From Opitutaceae bacterium (GTDB taxonomy: Bacteria; Verrucomicrobiota; Verrucomicrobiia; Opitutales; Opitutaceae), in contig JAEUHC010000010.1 in the NCBI GenBank assembly GCA_016794785.1, positions 110,067 through 174,066 on the forward strand: DNA of 64,000 nt, written 5' to 3'. Within the stretch, counting starts at the first letter, position 1, and every line of letters begins with the position of its first letter. Position numbers and translations under genes: made by a program. Under the pieces are notes generated by a model. That model was not told the DNA's origin. It ran no database searches and saw nothing but the letters and a program-made list of their open reading frames with translations. Of the stretch, positions 17,792-27,881 are shown piece after piece.

Positions 17792-18373
17792 TCAGTCCGC
17801 GAGCACCGAGCGGTGACGCCGGAAATAGGAGACGCCCGACGTGATCGTGAGCACGGCCGAAAGCCCGTAGAGCGCCATGCCGAGGAGCCGCGTGAGGTTG
17901 ACCGTATCCGGATTGGGGAAGTCGAGCTCCAGCATGCGCGCGCCCATCAGCCACCCGATGGCGTTGAGCTGCACAAAGGTCTTCACCTTGCCACCCGTGT
18001 CGGCCTCGATGGGACGGCCTTTGCTGGCCGCGGCAGTGCGCAGCCCGGCAATCGCAAATTCACGGCACAGGATGCAGAGGAGAAGCAGCATCGCAGTGAT
18101 GCTGTGGCCCATGAAATTCGCCGGCTCATTCACCAGCGCGATCATCAGGCCGATGACGAGCACCTTGTCGATCACGCTGTCCATGAAGCGGCCAAACGAG
18201 GAGACGAGCCCGCGTTCGCGCGCGATCTTGCCATCAAGCCAGTCGGTCAGCGCCGCCGCGATGAAGAGCCAGAACGCCACCGTGGCCGCGTTCGCGAACC
18301 GCGCATACATCAGCGCCACCACCGCAAACATGAGCGGCACACGCGAAATCGTCAGCAGGTTCGGCAGGTTCAT
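17792..18373 (-). CDS. pgsA: CDP-diacylglycerol-glycerol-3-phosphate 3-phosphatidyltransferase
   Basis: A 193-residue polytopic CDP-alcohol phosphatidyltransferase making phosphatidylglycerophosphate from CDP-diacylglycerol and glycerol-3-phosphate. The N-terminus NLPNLLTISRVPLMF is typical. The full catalytic motif DG-x2-AR-x8-G-x3-D-x3-D is seen from DWLDGKIARERG to FMDSVIDK. Later membrane helices include LLLLCILCREFAIAGLR. The frame continues upstream over the coaD region, but the signature N-terminus fixes the ATG at 18373. It forms an operon with pgpA. Confidence 0.96.
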   Translation of the reverse strand: MNLPNLLTISRVPLMFAVVALMYARFANAATVAFWLFIAAALTDWLDGKIARERGLVSSFGRFMDSVIDKVLVIGLMIALVNEPANFMGHSITAMLLLLCILCREFAIAGLRTAAASKGRPIEADTGGKVKTFVQLNAIGWLMGARMLELDFPNPDTVNLTRLLGMALYGLSAVLTITSGVSYFRRHRSVLAD

Positions 18374-18523
18374 GTGGGCGGCAAGGCCAGCGAAAACACG
18401 GAGCCGCCCGGCTGAACGCAAGCGCGGAGGGGCCCGATCCCCCGGAATCGCGCCGCCGGCCCAATCCGGCGAAAAACGCCATCGCCAGCCGGCGCGCCGT
18501 CGTCTTGGCTGCGCGCCCTGCCC

Positions 18524-19009
18524 ATGCGCCACTGCATTTATCCCGGCACGTTCGACCCCATCACCTACGGCCACCTCGATGTGCTCGCGCGCGCCGCGAA
18601 GCTCTTCGACAAGGTGACCGTCGCCGTCGCCGAAAGCGCCGGCAAGGCCCCGCTCTTTCCCGCCGCCCAACGGGTCGGGCTCATCGCCGCCAACGTCGCC
18701 CCGTGGCCGCACGTGAGCGTGACGACCTTCAACGGACTGCTGGTCGAGTTCTGCATGGCCCACCAGGCCGACGCGATCATCCGCGGGCTCCGCGCGCTGT
18801 CGGACTTCGAGTTCGAGTTCAACATGGCGCTCATGAACCGCCACCTGCAGCCCAAGATTGAGACGCTATTCGTGATGCCCAACGAGCAGTTCAGCTACAC
18901 CAGCTCCACGCTCGTGAAACAGGTCGCCAAGTTTGGCGGCGATGTCGCGCACTTTGTCCCGCCCAACGTCGCCGCGGAGCTGAAGAAAGCATTCGCGGGC
19001 AAGCCTTGA
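18524..19009 (+). CDS. coaD: Phosphopantetheine adenylyltransferase
   Basis: A 161-residue nucleotidyltransferase for the penultimate step of coenzyme A synthesis (4'-phosphopantetheine + ATP to dephospho-CoA). The N-terminus CIYPGTFDPITYGHLDVL carries the TxGH ATP-binding motif. IIRGLRALSDFEFEFNMALMN in the middle and the FSYTSSTLVKQVAKFGGDV C-terminal segment (ISSTxVR-like) complete the family pattern. Divergent from pgsA and followed by the sulfatase cluster. Leader without Shine-Dalgarno. Confidence 0.97.
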   Translation: MRHCIYPGTFDPITYGHLDVLARAAKLFDKVTVAVAESAGKAPLFPAAQRVGLIAANVAPWPHVSVTTFNGLLVEFCMAHQADAIIRGLRALSDFEFEFNMALMNRHLQPKIETLFVMPNEQFSYTSSTLVKQVAKFGGDVAHFVPPNVAAELKKAFAGKP

Positions 19010-19089
19010 TCCGTCCGAGTTTGTGATCGCGCGGTCCGGCCATGCCTGCGGCCGCGCCCCCACCCCGAGCCCTCCTGATCCCTTTACCC

Positions 19090-20628
<1,539 letters not shown>

Positions 20629-20630
20629 CG

Positions 20631-20703
20631 CAGCGGCGGGCCTCCCTGCCCGTCGAGATTTGACGAACGCCCTGAACCGGCGGGCAGCGACGCCCGCCGC
20701 CAC
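20631..20703. repeat. GC-rich palindromic repeat between sulfatases 1 and 2
   Basis: Two arms, GCGGCGGGCCTCCCTGCCCG and its near-complement CGGGCAGCGACGCCCGCCGC, flank about 23 bases. Each arm is itself a small hairpin. The same arm sequence recurs at 31892-31918 and 32092-32116. It starts 2 bases after the sulfatase 1 stop and may act as a terminator or mRNA-stabilising element. Confidence 0.75.
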
Positions 20704-20726
20704 CGCACCTCCCCCCTGTTTCCTCC

Positions 20727-22112
20727 ATGCCCCGTCTCCACTTTCTTCTGCTCGTTGCTCCCTTCGTCCTTGTCCCCGCGGCTAACGGCGCCGCGCCGCC
20801 CAACATCATTTACCTCCTCGCCGATGATCTCGGCTACGGCGATGTCGGCAGCTACGGCCAGAAACTGATTCGCACGCCGCGGCTCGACCGCATGGCGCAG
20901 GAGGGCCTGCGCCTCACGCAGCACTACGCCGGGGCGCCGTCCTGCCAGCCGTCGCGCACTGTGCTCTTCACCGGTCTCCATGGCGGCCACGCCACCATCC
21001 GCGCCAACAGCAAGCTCCCGCTCCGCGCCACCGACCGCACCTTCGCCCAGGCCCTCAAGGCCGCGGGCTACGCCACCGGGGCCGTCGGCAAGTGGGGCCT
21101 CGGCGAACTCGGCTCCACCGGCGCACCCGCCGCGCTCGGCGTCGACGAATTTTTTGGCTTCATCGACCAGACCCACGCCCACACCCACTACCCCGATCAC
21201 CTCTGGAAAAACGGCCAGCGCCACGACATCCCCGAAAACCAAGGCGGCCGCCGCGCCGTTTACTCGCAGGATCTCTTCACGCGCGAGACCCTCGACTTCA
21301 TCCGCCGTCACCGCGACCGGCCGTTCTTTTTCTACGGGGCGTTCACCGCGCCGCACGCCGAGGTCGTCGCACCGGAGGATTCCCTCGCCGAATACCGCGG
21401 ACGGTGGCCCGAGCCGAAGCCGTTTCCCGGCGCCAAGACCTACGCGGCGCAAAAGGAACCCCGCGCGGCCCGCGCCGCCATGATCACGCGGCTCGACCGC
21501 GATGTCGGCCGCATCCTCGACCTGCTCGACGAACTGAAGCTCGCGGACAACACACTCGTCATCTTCACCAGCGACAACGGCCCGATCACCGCCGGCGGGC
21601 AGGACCCCGAGTTCTTCGACAGCAACGGCCCGCTGCGCGACCTCAAGTTCACCCTCTACGAAGGCGGCATCCGCGTGCCCTTCATCGCGCGCTGGCCCGG
21701 CCGCATCGCGCGCGGCGGCGTGTCGGATCTCGTCTCGGACTTCGCGGACATGTTTCCCACCTTCGCCGAACTCGCCGGCGCCGCGGTGCCCGCCGGCCTC
21801 GACGGTGTCTCGATCGTCCCGACGCTCCTCGGCCGGCCCGCCGCCGCGCAGGCGCGCCGGGATCATTTTTATTGGGAGGCCGCGCCCCAGCAGGCGGTGC
21901 GGCAGGGCGACTGGAAAGCCTACCGCGCCGCGCCCGTCCGACCGGTCGAACTCTACCACCTCGGACGCGATATCGGGGAGACCCAAGACCTCGCCGCCGC
22001 CGAGCCTGCCATCGCGGCGCGGCTCACGGCGCTGCTGTCGAGCGCGCGCACCGATTCGCCGGAATTTCCGCTGCACGCCAAACGCGCCGACAAGACCGGG
22101 GTCAAACGCTGA
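20727..22112 (+). CDS. Secreted sulfatase 2, arylsulfatase-like
   Basis: A 461-residue type I sulfatase with a signal peptide (MPRLHFLLLVAPFVLVPAANGA). Metal ligands Asp33-Asp34 lie in LLADDLGYGDVGSYG. The formylglycine motif is Cys73 in PSCQPSRTVLFTGLHGGHATIR, with the standard CxPSR. VIFTSDNGP near residue 278 supplies the second metal-binding Asp-Asn pair. The C-terminus VELYHLGRDIGETQDLA is a common ending in bacterial sulfatases. Leader CCTCCCCCCTGTTTCCTCC is pyrimidine-only apart from one G. Maturation would need a formylglycine-generating enzyme, which is not in the window. Confidence 0.93.
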   Translation: MPRLHFLLLVAPFVLVPAANGAAPPNIIYLLADDLGYGDVGSYGQKLIRTPRLDRMAQEGLRLTQHYAGAPSCQPSRTVLFTGLHGGHATIRANSKLPLRATDRTFAQALKAAGYATGAVGKWGLGELGSTGAPAALGVDEFFGFIDQTHAHTHYPDHLWKNGQRHDIPENQGGRRAVYSQDLFTRETLDFIRRHRDRPFFFYGAFTAPHAEVVAPEDSLAEYRGRWPEPKPFPGAKTYAAQKEPRAARAAMITRLDRDVGRILDLLDELKLADNTLVIFTSDNGPITAGGQDPEFFDSNGPLRDLKFTLYEGGIRVPFIARWPGRIARGGVSDLVSDFADMFPTFAELAGAAVPAGLDGVSIVPTLLGRPAAAQARRDHFYWEAAPQQAVRQGDWKAYRAAPVRPVELYHLGRDIGETQDLAAAEPAIAARLTALLSSARTDSPEFPLHAKRADKTGVKR

Positions 22113-22163
22113 TCCCTCTCACACGCTTCGCCTAAACCTCACCTCGATTCTTCACTCTTACCC

Positions 22164-23585
22164 ATGCGCACACTCATCCTCCTCTTGTTCTCCGCTCTGT
22201 TCGTGGCCCGCGCCTCCGCCGCGTCGAGCCCGCCCAACATCGTCTTCATCATCTCCGACGACCACGCGTGGACCGACTACGGCTTCATGGGCCATAAGCA
22301 GATCGAGACCCCGCACCTCGACAAACTCGCGGCCCGCAGCGCGGTCTTCACGCGCGGCTATGTCGCCACCGCGCTCTGCCGCCCCGCGCTCGCGACTTTC
22401 GCCACCGGCCTCTACGCCCACCAGCACAAGATTAGCGGCAACGATCCCGCGCTCCTGCCCGAGATGATGGCGCCGGCGCCCACCGCCGCCCCCAAGGCGA
22501 AGGGCAAGCAGGCGAAAGGCGCCGGAGATCCGGCCGCCTACGCCGCGCTGCGCGAAAAACTCATCGCAAACTACGACCGCGCTCCCTCGCTCATCAAGCA
22601 ACTCGGCGCGCTCGGCTACCTGAGCCACCAAAGCGGCAAATGGTGGGAAGGCTCCTACCAGCGCGGCGGCTTCACCCACGGGATGACGCGCGGCTTTCCT
22701 CAGCCCGGCGGCCGCCACGGCGACGATGGGCTCGTCATCGGCCGCGAGGGAATGAAGCCCGTCTTCGACTTCATCGATCACGCCGTCGCGGAGAAGAAGC
22801 CGTTCTTCGTCTGGTATGCGCCGTTCATGCCGCATACTCCGCACACGCCGCCGGAGCGCCTGTTCCAGAAATACAAGGCCAAGGGCATCACCTCCGATCA
22901 TGTCGCGAAATATTACGCGATGGTGGAGTGGTTCGACGAAACGTGCGGCCAGCTCGTCGATCGCATCGACCAAAAGGGCCTGCGCGAAAACACCGTGTTC
23001 GTTTACATCGCCGATAACGGCTGGATCCAGCAGGTTGACGGCAACGGCTTCGCCCCGCGCTCCAAGCAGTCCGCCAACGAGGGCGGCACGCGCCAGCCCA
23101 CGCTGTTCAGCTGGCCGGGCGTCATCCGCCCCGGGGTGCGCGGCGACCAGCTCTGCTCGAGCATCGACATCGTGCCCACGCTCCTCGCCGCCGCCGGCGC
23201 GCCGATCCCCAAGGAACTGCCCGGCCTCAACCTCCTGCCGATCCTGAAATCCGGCGCGCCCACGCCGCGCGACAGCGTGTTCGGCGAGACCTTCGCCCAC
23301 GACGTCGCGAACATCGACCGCCCGGCCGACAGCCTCGTCTATCGCTGGGTCGTCGAGGGTAAATGGAAACTCCTCCTCACCTACGACGGCGCCGTGAGCG
23401 CGCGCTACGCCTCGACGAATCCCCGCGATGAAAAGCGCCCGCAGCTCTTCGACCTCCTCGCCGATCCGCACGAAAACAAGAACCTCGCCGCGCAGAACCC
23501 CGCCGTCGTCGCCCGCCTCGCCGCCAAGCTCGACGCCTGGTGGCGGCCCGAGGGCCGCAAGGCGCAGACCACATGGACCGAGTGA
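22164..23585 (+). CDS. Secreted sulfatase 3 with non-canonical CRPAL active-site motif
   Basis: A 473-residue type I sulfatase with a signal peptide (about residues 1-20). SDDHAWTDYGFMGH gives the metal-binding Asp pair. The formylglycine position is Cys72 in ATALCRPALATFATGLYAHQHKI. The motif lacks both the Ser and the Arg of CxPSR, although the following TGLYxHQ context is typical. An Ala/Pro/Lys-rich insertion lies at about residues 103-123. FVYIADNGW near residue 275 supplies the second Asp-Asn. The start was chosen at the ATG beginning the signal peptide. Whether Cys72 is matured is uncertain. Confidence 0.88.
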   Translation: MRTLILLLFSALFVARASAASSPPNIVFIISDDHAWTDYGFMGHKQIETPHLDKLAARSAVFTRGYVATALCRPALATFATGLYAHQHKISGNDPALLPEMMAPAPTAAPKAKGKQAKGAGDPAAYAALREKLIANYDRAPSLIKQLGALGYLSHQSGKWWEGSYQRGGFTHGMTRGFPQPGGRHGDDGLVIGREGMKPVFDFIDHAVAEKKPFFVWYAPFMPHTPHTPPERLFQKYKAKGITSDHVAKYYAMVEWFDETCGQLVDRIDQKGLRENTVFVYIADNGWIQQVDGNGFAPRSKQSANEGGTRQPTLFSWPGVIRPGVRGDQLCSSIDIVPTLLAAAGAPIPKELPGLNLLPILKSGAPTPRDSVFGETFAHDVANIDRPADSLVYRWVVEGKWKLLLTYDGAVSARYASTNPRDEKRPQLFDLLADPHENKNLAAQNPAVVARLAAKLDAWWRPEGRKAQTTWTE

Positions 23586-23637
23586 ATCTCCGCCGTTAAG
23601 AAACGTTCCCGTCCGCGCATTACTTTACGCCGCCATC

Positions 23638-25182
23638 ATGCCAAAACTACGCCGCCTGCTCCCCGCCCTCCTCGCGCTCATCCTCGGTTCGACGGCCTTT
23701 GCCGCCGCCAAGCGCCCGAACATCCTCTTCATCCTCGTCGATGATCAGTCGCCCTTCGAGCTGAAGGCCTACAATCCCGCCTCGGAGTTGCAGACCCCCG
23801 TGCTCGATCGGCTCGCCGCCGGCGGCATGGTCGTGGACGGCGCGTATCACATGGGCTCATTCAGCGGCGCCGTCTGCACCCCGTCGCGCCACATGATCAT
23901 GAGCGGGCGCACGCTCTGGCATCTCCCGATTGCGCCCAACGCGATGGCCAAGGGCCTCTGCCCGCCGAATCTGGAAACCAACACCCTCGCCGCCGTCTTC
24001 AACCGCGCGGGCTATGCCACGATGCGCACCTGCAAAAACGGCAACAGCTACGAGGGAGCGAACCAACAGTTCACCGTGCGCAAGGACGCCACCAAACGCG
24101 GCGGCACCGAGGAGTCCGGCAGCGCCTGGCACGCCGAGCAGGTGCTCACCTACCTCGGCCAGCGCAGCGCGACCAAGGACACCAATCCGTTCCTGATCTA
24201 TTTCGGCTTTTCCCATCCGCATGACACGCGCGACGGCAAGCCCGAGCTCCTGGCAAAATACGGCGCAGTCAACCACGCCGACAAAAACTCGCTCCCGCCC
24301 GCCAATCCCAAGGCCCCGCGCCTCCCGCCCAATTACCTGCCGGCGCATCCGTTTCACCATGGCCATCCCGGCCTGCGCGACGAGGTCGATGTCAGCGGCG
24401 TCTGGGAGCGCCGCGACGAAGTCACCATCCGCAACGAGCTCGGCCGCGAGTTCGCGTGCAGCGAAAACATCGACATCCAGATCGGCCGCGTGCTCGACCG
24501 CCTGCGCGCGATGGGCGAACTCGACAACACCTACATCATCTACACCGCCGACCACGGCATGGCGATCGGTCGCCACGGTTTGCAGGGCAAGCAGAACCTC
24601 TACGAGCACACGTGGCGCGTGCCCTTCATCGTTCAAGGCCCCGGGATCAAGCCCGGCACCCGCGCGCAGGGAAACATCTACCTGCTCGACGTGCTCGCCA
24701 CGCTGTGTGACTTCGCCGGCATCACGCCGCCGGCCTCGAACGAAGGCCTTAGCGCCCGCCCCGTTTTCGAAGGCAAAAAGCCCATCCTCCGCGAAACCCT
24801 CTACGGCGTGTATAACGGCGGCACGAAACCCGGCATGCGCAGCGTCCGCCGGGGCGACTGGAAACTGATTCAATACGACGTGATGGACGGCAAGGTGCGC
24901 GAGACGCAGCTCTTCAACCTCGCCGAAAATCCCCAAGAGTTTCTCGCCCAGCACCACGACCCCAAGGTGATTGCCCTCACCGGCCAGACGCCCGCCAAGC
25001 ATCAGGTGAATCTCGCGGGCGACCCGAAGCACGCCGCCAAGCTCGCCGAGATGCAGGCCCTCCTCCTCGCCGAAATGCGCCGCCTCGACGATCCGTGGCG
25101 CTTGTGGAACCAGCCCGCCGACGGCCTCACGCCGCCCACCGAGCCGGCCCCGAAACAAAAAGCCGCGAAGAAAAAGGCCTAG
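23638..25182 (+). CDS. Secreted sulfatase 4
   Basis: A 514-residue type I sulfatase with a signal peptide (MPKLRRLLPALLALILGSTAFA). Metal ligands are in ILVDDQSPFE and the formylglycine core is Cys80 in GAVCTPSRHMIMSGRT, a standard CxPSR. IIYTADHGMAIGRHGLQGKQ (about residue 300) supplies the second metal site, and LYEHTWRVPFIVQGPG is typical. The C-terminus ends in a Lys/Ala/Pro tail (PAPKQKAAKKKA). The frame is open upstream but there overlaps the 3' end of sulfatase 3, so the ATG at 23638 is preferred. Confidence 0.93.
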   Translation: MPKLRRLLPALLALILGSTAFAAAKRPNILFILVDDQSPFELKAYNPASELQTPVLDRLAAGGMVVDGAYHMGSFSGAVCTPSRHMIMSGRTLWHLPIAPNAMAKGLCPPNLETNTLAAVFNRAGYATMRTCKNGNSYEGANQQFTVRKDATKRGGTEESGSAWHAEQVLTYLGQRSATKDTNPFLIYFGFSHPHDTRDGKPELLAKYGAVNHADKNSLPPANPKAPRLPPNYLPAHPFHHGHPGLRDEVDVSGVWERRDEVTIRNELGREFACSENIDIQIGRVLDRLRAMGELDNTYIIYTADHGMAIGRHGLQGKQNLYEHTWRVPFIVQGPGIKPGTRAQGNIYLLDVLATLCDFAGITPPASNEGLSARPVFEGKKPILRETLYGVYNGGTKPGMRSVRRGDWKLIQYDVMDGKVRETQLFNLAENPQEFLAQHHDPKVIALTGQTPAKHQVNLAGDPKHAAKLAEMQALLLAEMRRLDDPWRLWNQPADGLTPPTEPAPKQKAAKKKA

Positions 25183-25371
25183 CGCGAACAGATCACACTT
25201 TCAGTGAAAATCTTTTTGTCACAGAGCGCACAGAGCCCCGCCACAGAGAACACAGAGGAGGCCAGGTGTTTTCCTCTGTGTCCTCCGTGTCGGAGATCAG
25301 TGCACTCTGTGGCTCATGCCTTGGAACGGGCAGCCATGAGATATCCGTGCCGAGTCCAGCAGCTATCTCTT
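25183..25371. other. Intergenic region with CACAGAG-type repeats
   Basis: Contains CACAGAGCGCACAGAG, CACAGAGAACACAGAGG and a facing CCTCTGTGTCCTCCGTG, which can pair into a stem-loop around 25241-25293. These short direct and inverted CACAGAG units are non-coding repeats. The esterase frame stays open through part of this stretch but its composition is not protein-like. Confidence 0.5.
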
Positions 25372-26328
25372 ATGAACCGTGTCCTGTCCGCTCTACGCCT
25401 CGGCACGCTCACCTTCGGAATTATTGGCTGCACGGCCGTCGGGTTCGCCCAAGACGCCAAAGCCACCAAGGCCGCAAAAGCCGAGGCGCCGTTTGCGTGG
25501 GTCTCGCCGCTCGCGAACACCGGCAAGGCGAGGCAGGCCCTGCCGCCGACGGTGAAGCACGCGACGTTTCGGAGTCCGTCCATGGGCGTGGCGGTGGGCT
25601 ACTACATTTATCTCCCGCCTGGCTATGCCGAGGGCCGGGAGCGTTATCCCGTCGTCTATCATCTCCACGGCGGTCGCCCGGGCGGCGAAGGCAAGAGCGT
25701 GCGCCTCGCCGACTACGTGCATGCCGCCGTCAAAGCCGGAAAAATCAAACCCACGATCTACGTGTTCCCGAACGGCGGGCCCGTGAGCTGGTATGACATG
25801 CCCGACCAGAAGCACGGGCTCGGCGAGACGGTCTTCGTCAAGGAGGTCGTCTCCCATGTCGACGCGACCTATCTCACCTGGGGCACCCGCGAGGGTCGCG
25901 CGCTCGAAGGCTACTCGCAGGGCGGACGCGGCACCACGCGCATCATGTTCAAATACCCCGAACTGTTCCTCTCCGTCGCGCCGGGCGGCTCGGGCTACGG
26001 CCCTGAAAAGCGCATTCAGGAAAGCGACGGCTATGAGTCGCCCACGCTGCGCTTCCTGCCCGTCGGCACCAACACGTGGGACCTCGCCAAGGCCTACGCG
26101 GCGCGCCCGGCCCAGCCGGCGTTGAGCATTCTGATTTGGGACGGCACGAAATGCTTCAACTACGAGTCCAACCTCCAGTTCTCCGCCTACCTGAAAACGC
26201 TGGGCGTCGCGCACGAATTCCTCGCCATCGCCGATGTCGCGCACACCGCCACCGGCAGCTACGACAAAAACGGCGACGACATCATGCGCCACCACCAGCG
26301 CACCTTCGACGCGCACCGGCCGAAGTAA
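25372..26328 (+). CDS. Secreted CE1-like esterase
   Basis: A 318-residue alpha/beta hydrolase of the esterase D/feruloyl-esterase (CE1-like) type. The N-terminus has a signal sequence; IIGC at residues 17-20 could be a lipobox, or cleavage may follow GFAQ. The core starts with VGYYIYLPPGYAEG and YPVVYHLHGG (oxyanion region), the nucleophile is Ser in LEGYSQGGRG, and a late His is in ADVAHTATG. Such enzymes remove acyl or feruloyl/acetyl groups from polysaccharides. The position among sulfatases suggests trimming of a decorated glycan. The start was set at ATG 25372, where the signal begins; an in-frame ATG lies 12 codons upstream. Confidence 0.83.
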   Translation: MNRVLSALRLGTLTFGIIGCTAVGFAQDAKATKAAKAEAPFAWVSPLANTGKARQALPPTVKHATFRSPSMGVAVGYYIYLPPGYAEGRERYPVVYHLHGGRPGGEGKSVRLADYVHAAVKAGKIKPTIYVFPNGGPVSWYDMPDQKHGLGETVFVKEVVSHVDATYLTWGTREGRALEGYSQGGRGTTRIMFKYPELFLSVAPGGSGYGPEKRIQESDGYESPTLRFLPVGTNTWDLAKAYAARPAQPALSILIWDGTKCFNYESNLQFSAYLKTLGVAHEFLAIADVAHTATGSYDKNGDDIMRHHQRTFDAHRPK

Positions 26329-26358
26329 ACCCGGCGCGCGCCCCGCATCCCTCATCCC

Positions 26359-27840
26359 GTGAAACTCTCTCTCCGTCTCCTCACATTGCTCGCCTGCCTC
26401 GGCGCACGAGTTGCGACCTCTTCCGCCGCCAGCCCACCCACTCCGCCCAACATCCTCTTCTTCTTCGCCGACGATCAGCGCCACGACACCCTGGGCGTCG
26501 CCGGCCATCCGATCATCCAGACGCCCGCCATCGACCGGCTCGCCCGCGAAGGCGTGCGGTTCCGCAATGCGTTTGTCACCACGTCCGTCTGCTGGGTCAG
26601 CCGCTCCGTCATCCTCACCGGCCAGTGGGCGCGTTCGCACGCGCAGCGCGACGCCATCCCGCGGGTGACGCCCGCCGCCCTCAGCACGATTTATCCGCTG
26701 CAACTGCGCGCCGCCGGCTACCGCACCGGACACTTTGGCAAATGGCACATGACCGCCCCGCCCGGTTTCAATCCCGCCGCGCAGTTCGACCGCTACGAGG
26801 CCATCGGCCGCAACCCGTATTTCAAGACTCTCCCCGACGGCACCAAGCGCCACGAGACCGACCTAGTCGCGGATCGCGCCATCGAGTTTCTCCAGACGCA
26901 GCCGAAGGGCCAGCCCTTCGCCCTCAACCTGTGGTTCAACGCCTCGCACGCCGAGGACAACGACCGTCGGCCCGGAATCGGCCACTACCCGTGGCCGCCC
27001 TCGGCCGACGGCCTTTACGAGGACCGCGCGATTCCGCCCCCGCGCCTCCGCGATCCCGCGATCTACGAGCGTCATCCCGATTTCCTCAAACACTCCATCA
27101 ACCGCGAGCGCTTCTTCTGGAGCTACGACACGCCGGAAAAATACCAGACCAACGTCCGCGCCTACCTCCGCATGATCACCGGCATCGATCGCGCGCTCGC
27201 CCGTGTCGTCGCCGCGCTTGAGCGCGCCGGCCTCGCGGACAACACCATCATCGTCTACACCGCCGACAACGGCTACTACCTCGGCGACCGCGGCTTTCAG
27301 GGCAAGTGGTCGCACTTCGAGGAGTCCCTGCGCGTGCCGCTCGTGATCTACGATCCGCGTCTGCCCGCGGCCCAGCGCGGCCGCGTGCTCGACCAGATGG
27401 CGCTCAACGTCGATCTGCCCGCCACGTTTCTGGAATGGGCCGGCGTGAAGTCGCCCGCCGCCTACCAAGGCCGCAGCCTCGCGCCGCTCGTCGCGAACCG
27501 CGCGCCCGCGGACTGGCGCCGCCACTTCTTCTGCGAACACCTCGACCTCGCGCCCACGCTCACGTGGGAAGGCGTGCGCGGCGAGCGCTACGTTTACGCG
27601 CGCTACTTCGACCAGCAGCCCGCCTACGAATTCCTGCACGACCTCCGCGCCGATCCCGACGAACTCGTCAACCTCGCCGCCGATCCCGCCCACGCCGCGA
27701 TCCTCCGCGAGCAGCGCGCCCTCTGCGATCAGGAGATGAACGCCCGCGGCGGTGCGCTCTTGCCGCTCGACCAGCGTGGGGCCAAAAAATCCCCCGCCGC
27801 CAAAAAGGGCGCCAAGAAATCCACGCCCTCGGCCAAGTAG
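26359..27840 (+). CDS. Secreted sulfatase 5 with CWVSR motif
   Basis: A 493-residue type I sulfatase starting with GTG. Signal peptide about residues 1-24. FFADDQRHDTLGVAGHP carries the metal-binding Asp pair. The formylglycine position is Cys78 in TTSVCWVSRSVILTGQW, where Val replaces the usual Pro of CxPSR. VYTADNGYYLGDRGFQGKW gives the second metal site. The C-terminal 25 residues are an Ala/Lys/Pro-rich tail (AKKSPAAKKGAKKSTPSAK). C(A/W)VSR variants occur in other planctomycete and verrucomicrobial sulfatases as far as I recall, so activity is plausible. Confidence 0.92.
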   Translation: MKLSLRLLTLLACLGARVATSSAASPPTPPNILFFFADDQRHDTLGVAGHPIIQTPAIDRLAREGVRFRNAFVTTSVCWVSRSVILTGQWARSHAQRDAIPRVTPAALSTIYPLQLRAAGYRTGHFGKWHMTAPPGFNPAAQFDRYEAIGRNPYFKTLPDGTKRHETDLVADRAIEFLQTQPKGQPFALNLWFNASHAEDNDRRPGIGHYPWPPSADGLYEDRAIPPPRLRDPAIYERHPDFLKHSINRERFFWSYDTPEKYQTNVRAYLRMITGIDRALARVVAALERAGLADNTIIVYTADNGYYLGDRGFQGKWSHFEESLRVPLVIYDPRLPAAQRGRVLDQMALNVDLPATFLEWAGVKSPAAYQGRSLAPLVANRAPADWRRHFFCEHLDLAPTLTWEGVRGERYVYARYFDQQPAYEFLHDLRADPDELVNLAADPAHAAILREQRALCDQEMNARGGALLPLDQRGAKKSPAAKKGAKKSTPSAK

Positions 27841-27881
27841 TCTCTCCGTCTCACCCTCTCACGCTCTCGCCCTCTTCCCCC

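Noticed and set aside
25204..25371. N-terminal extension of the CE1-like esterase
   Set aside because: The stretch is made of CACAGAG repeats and lies before a clear signal peptide at 25372.
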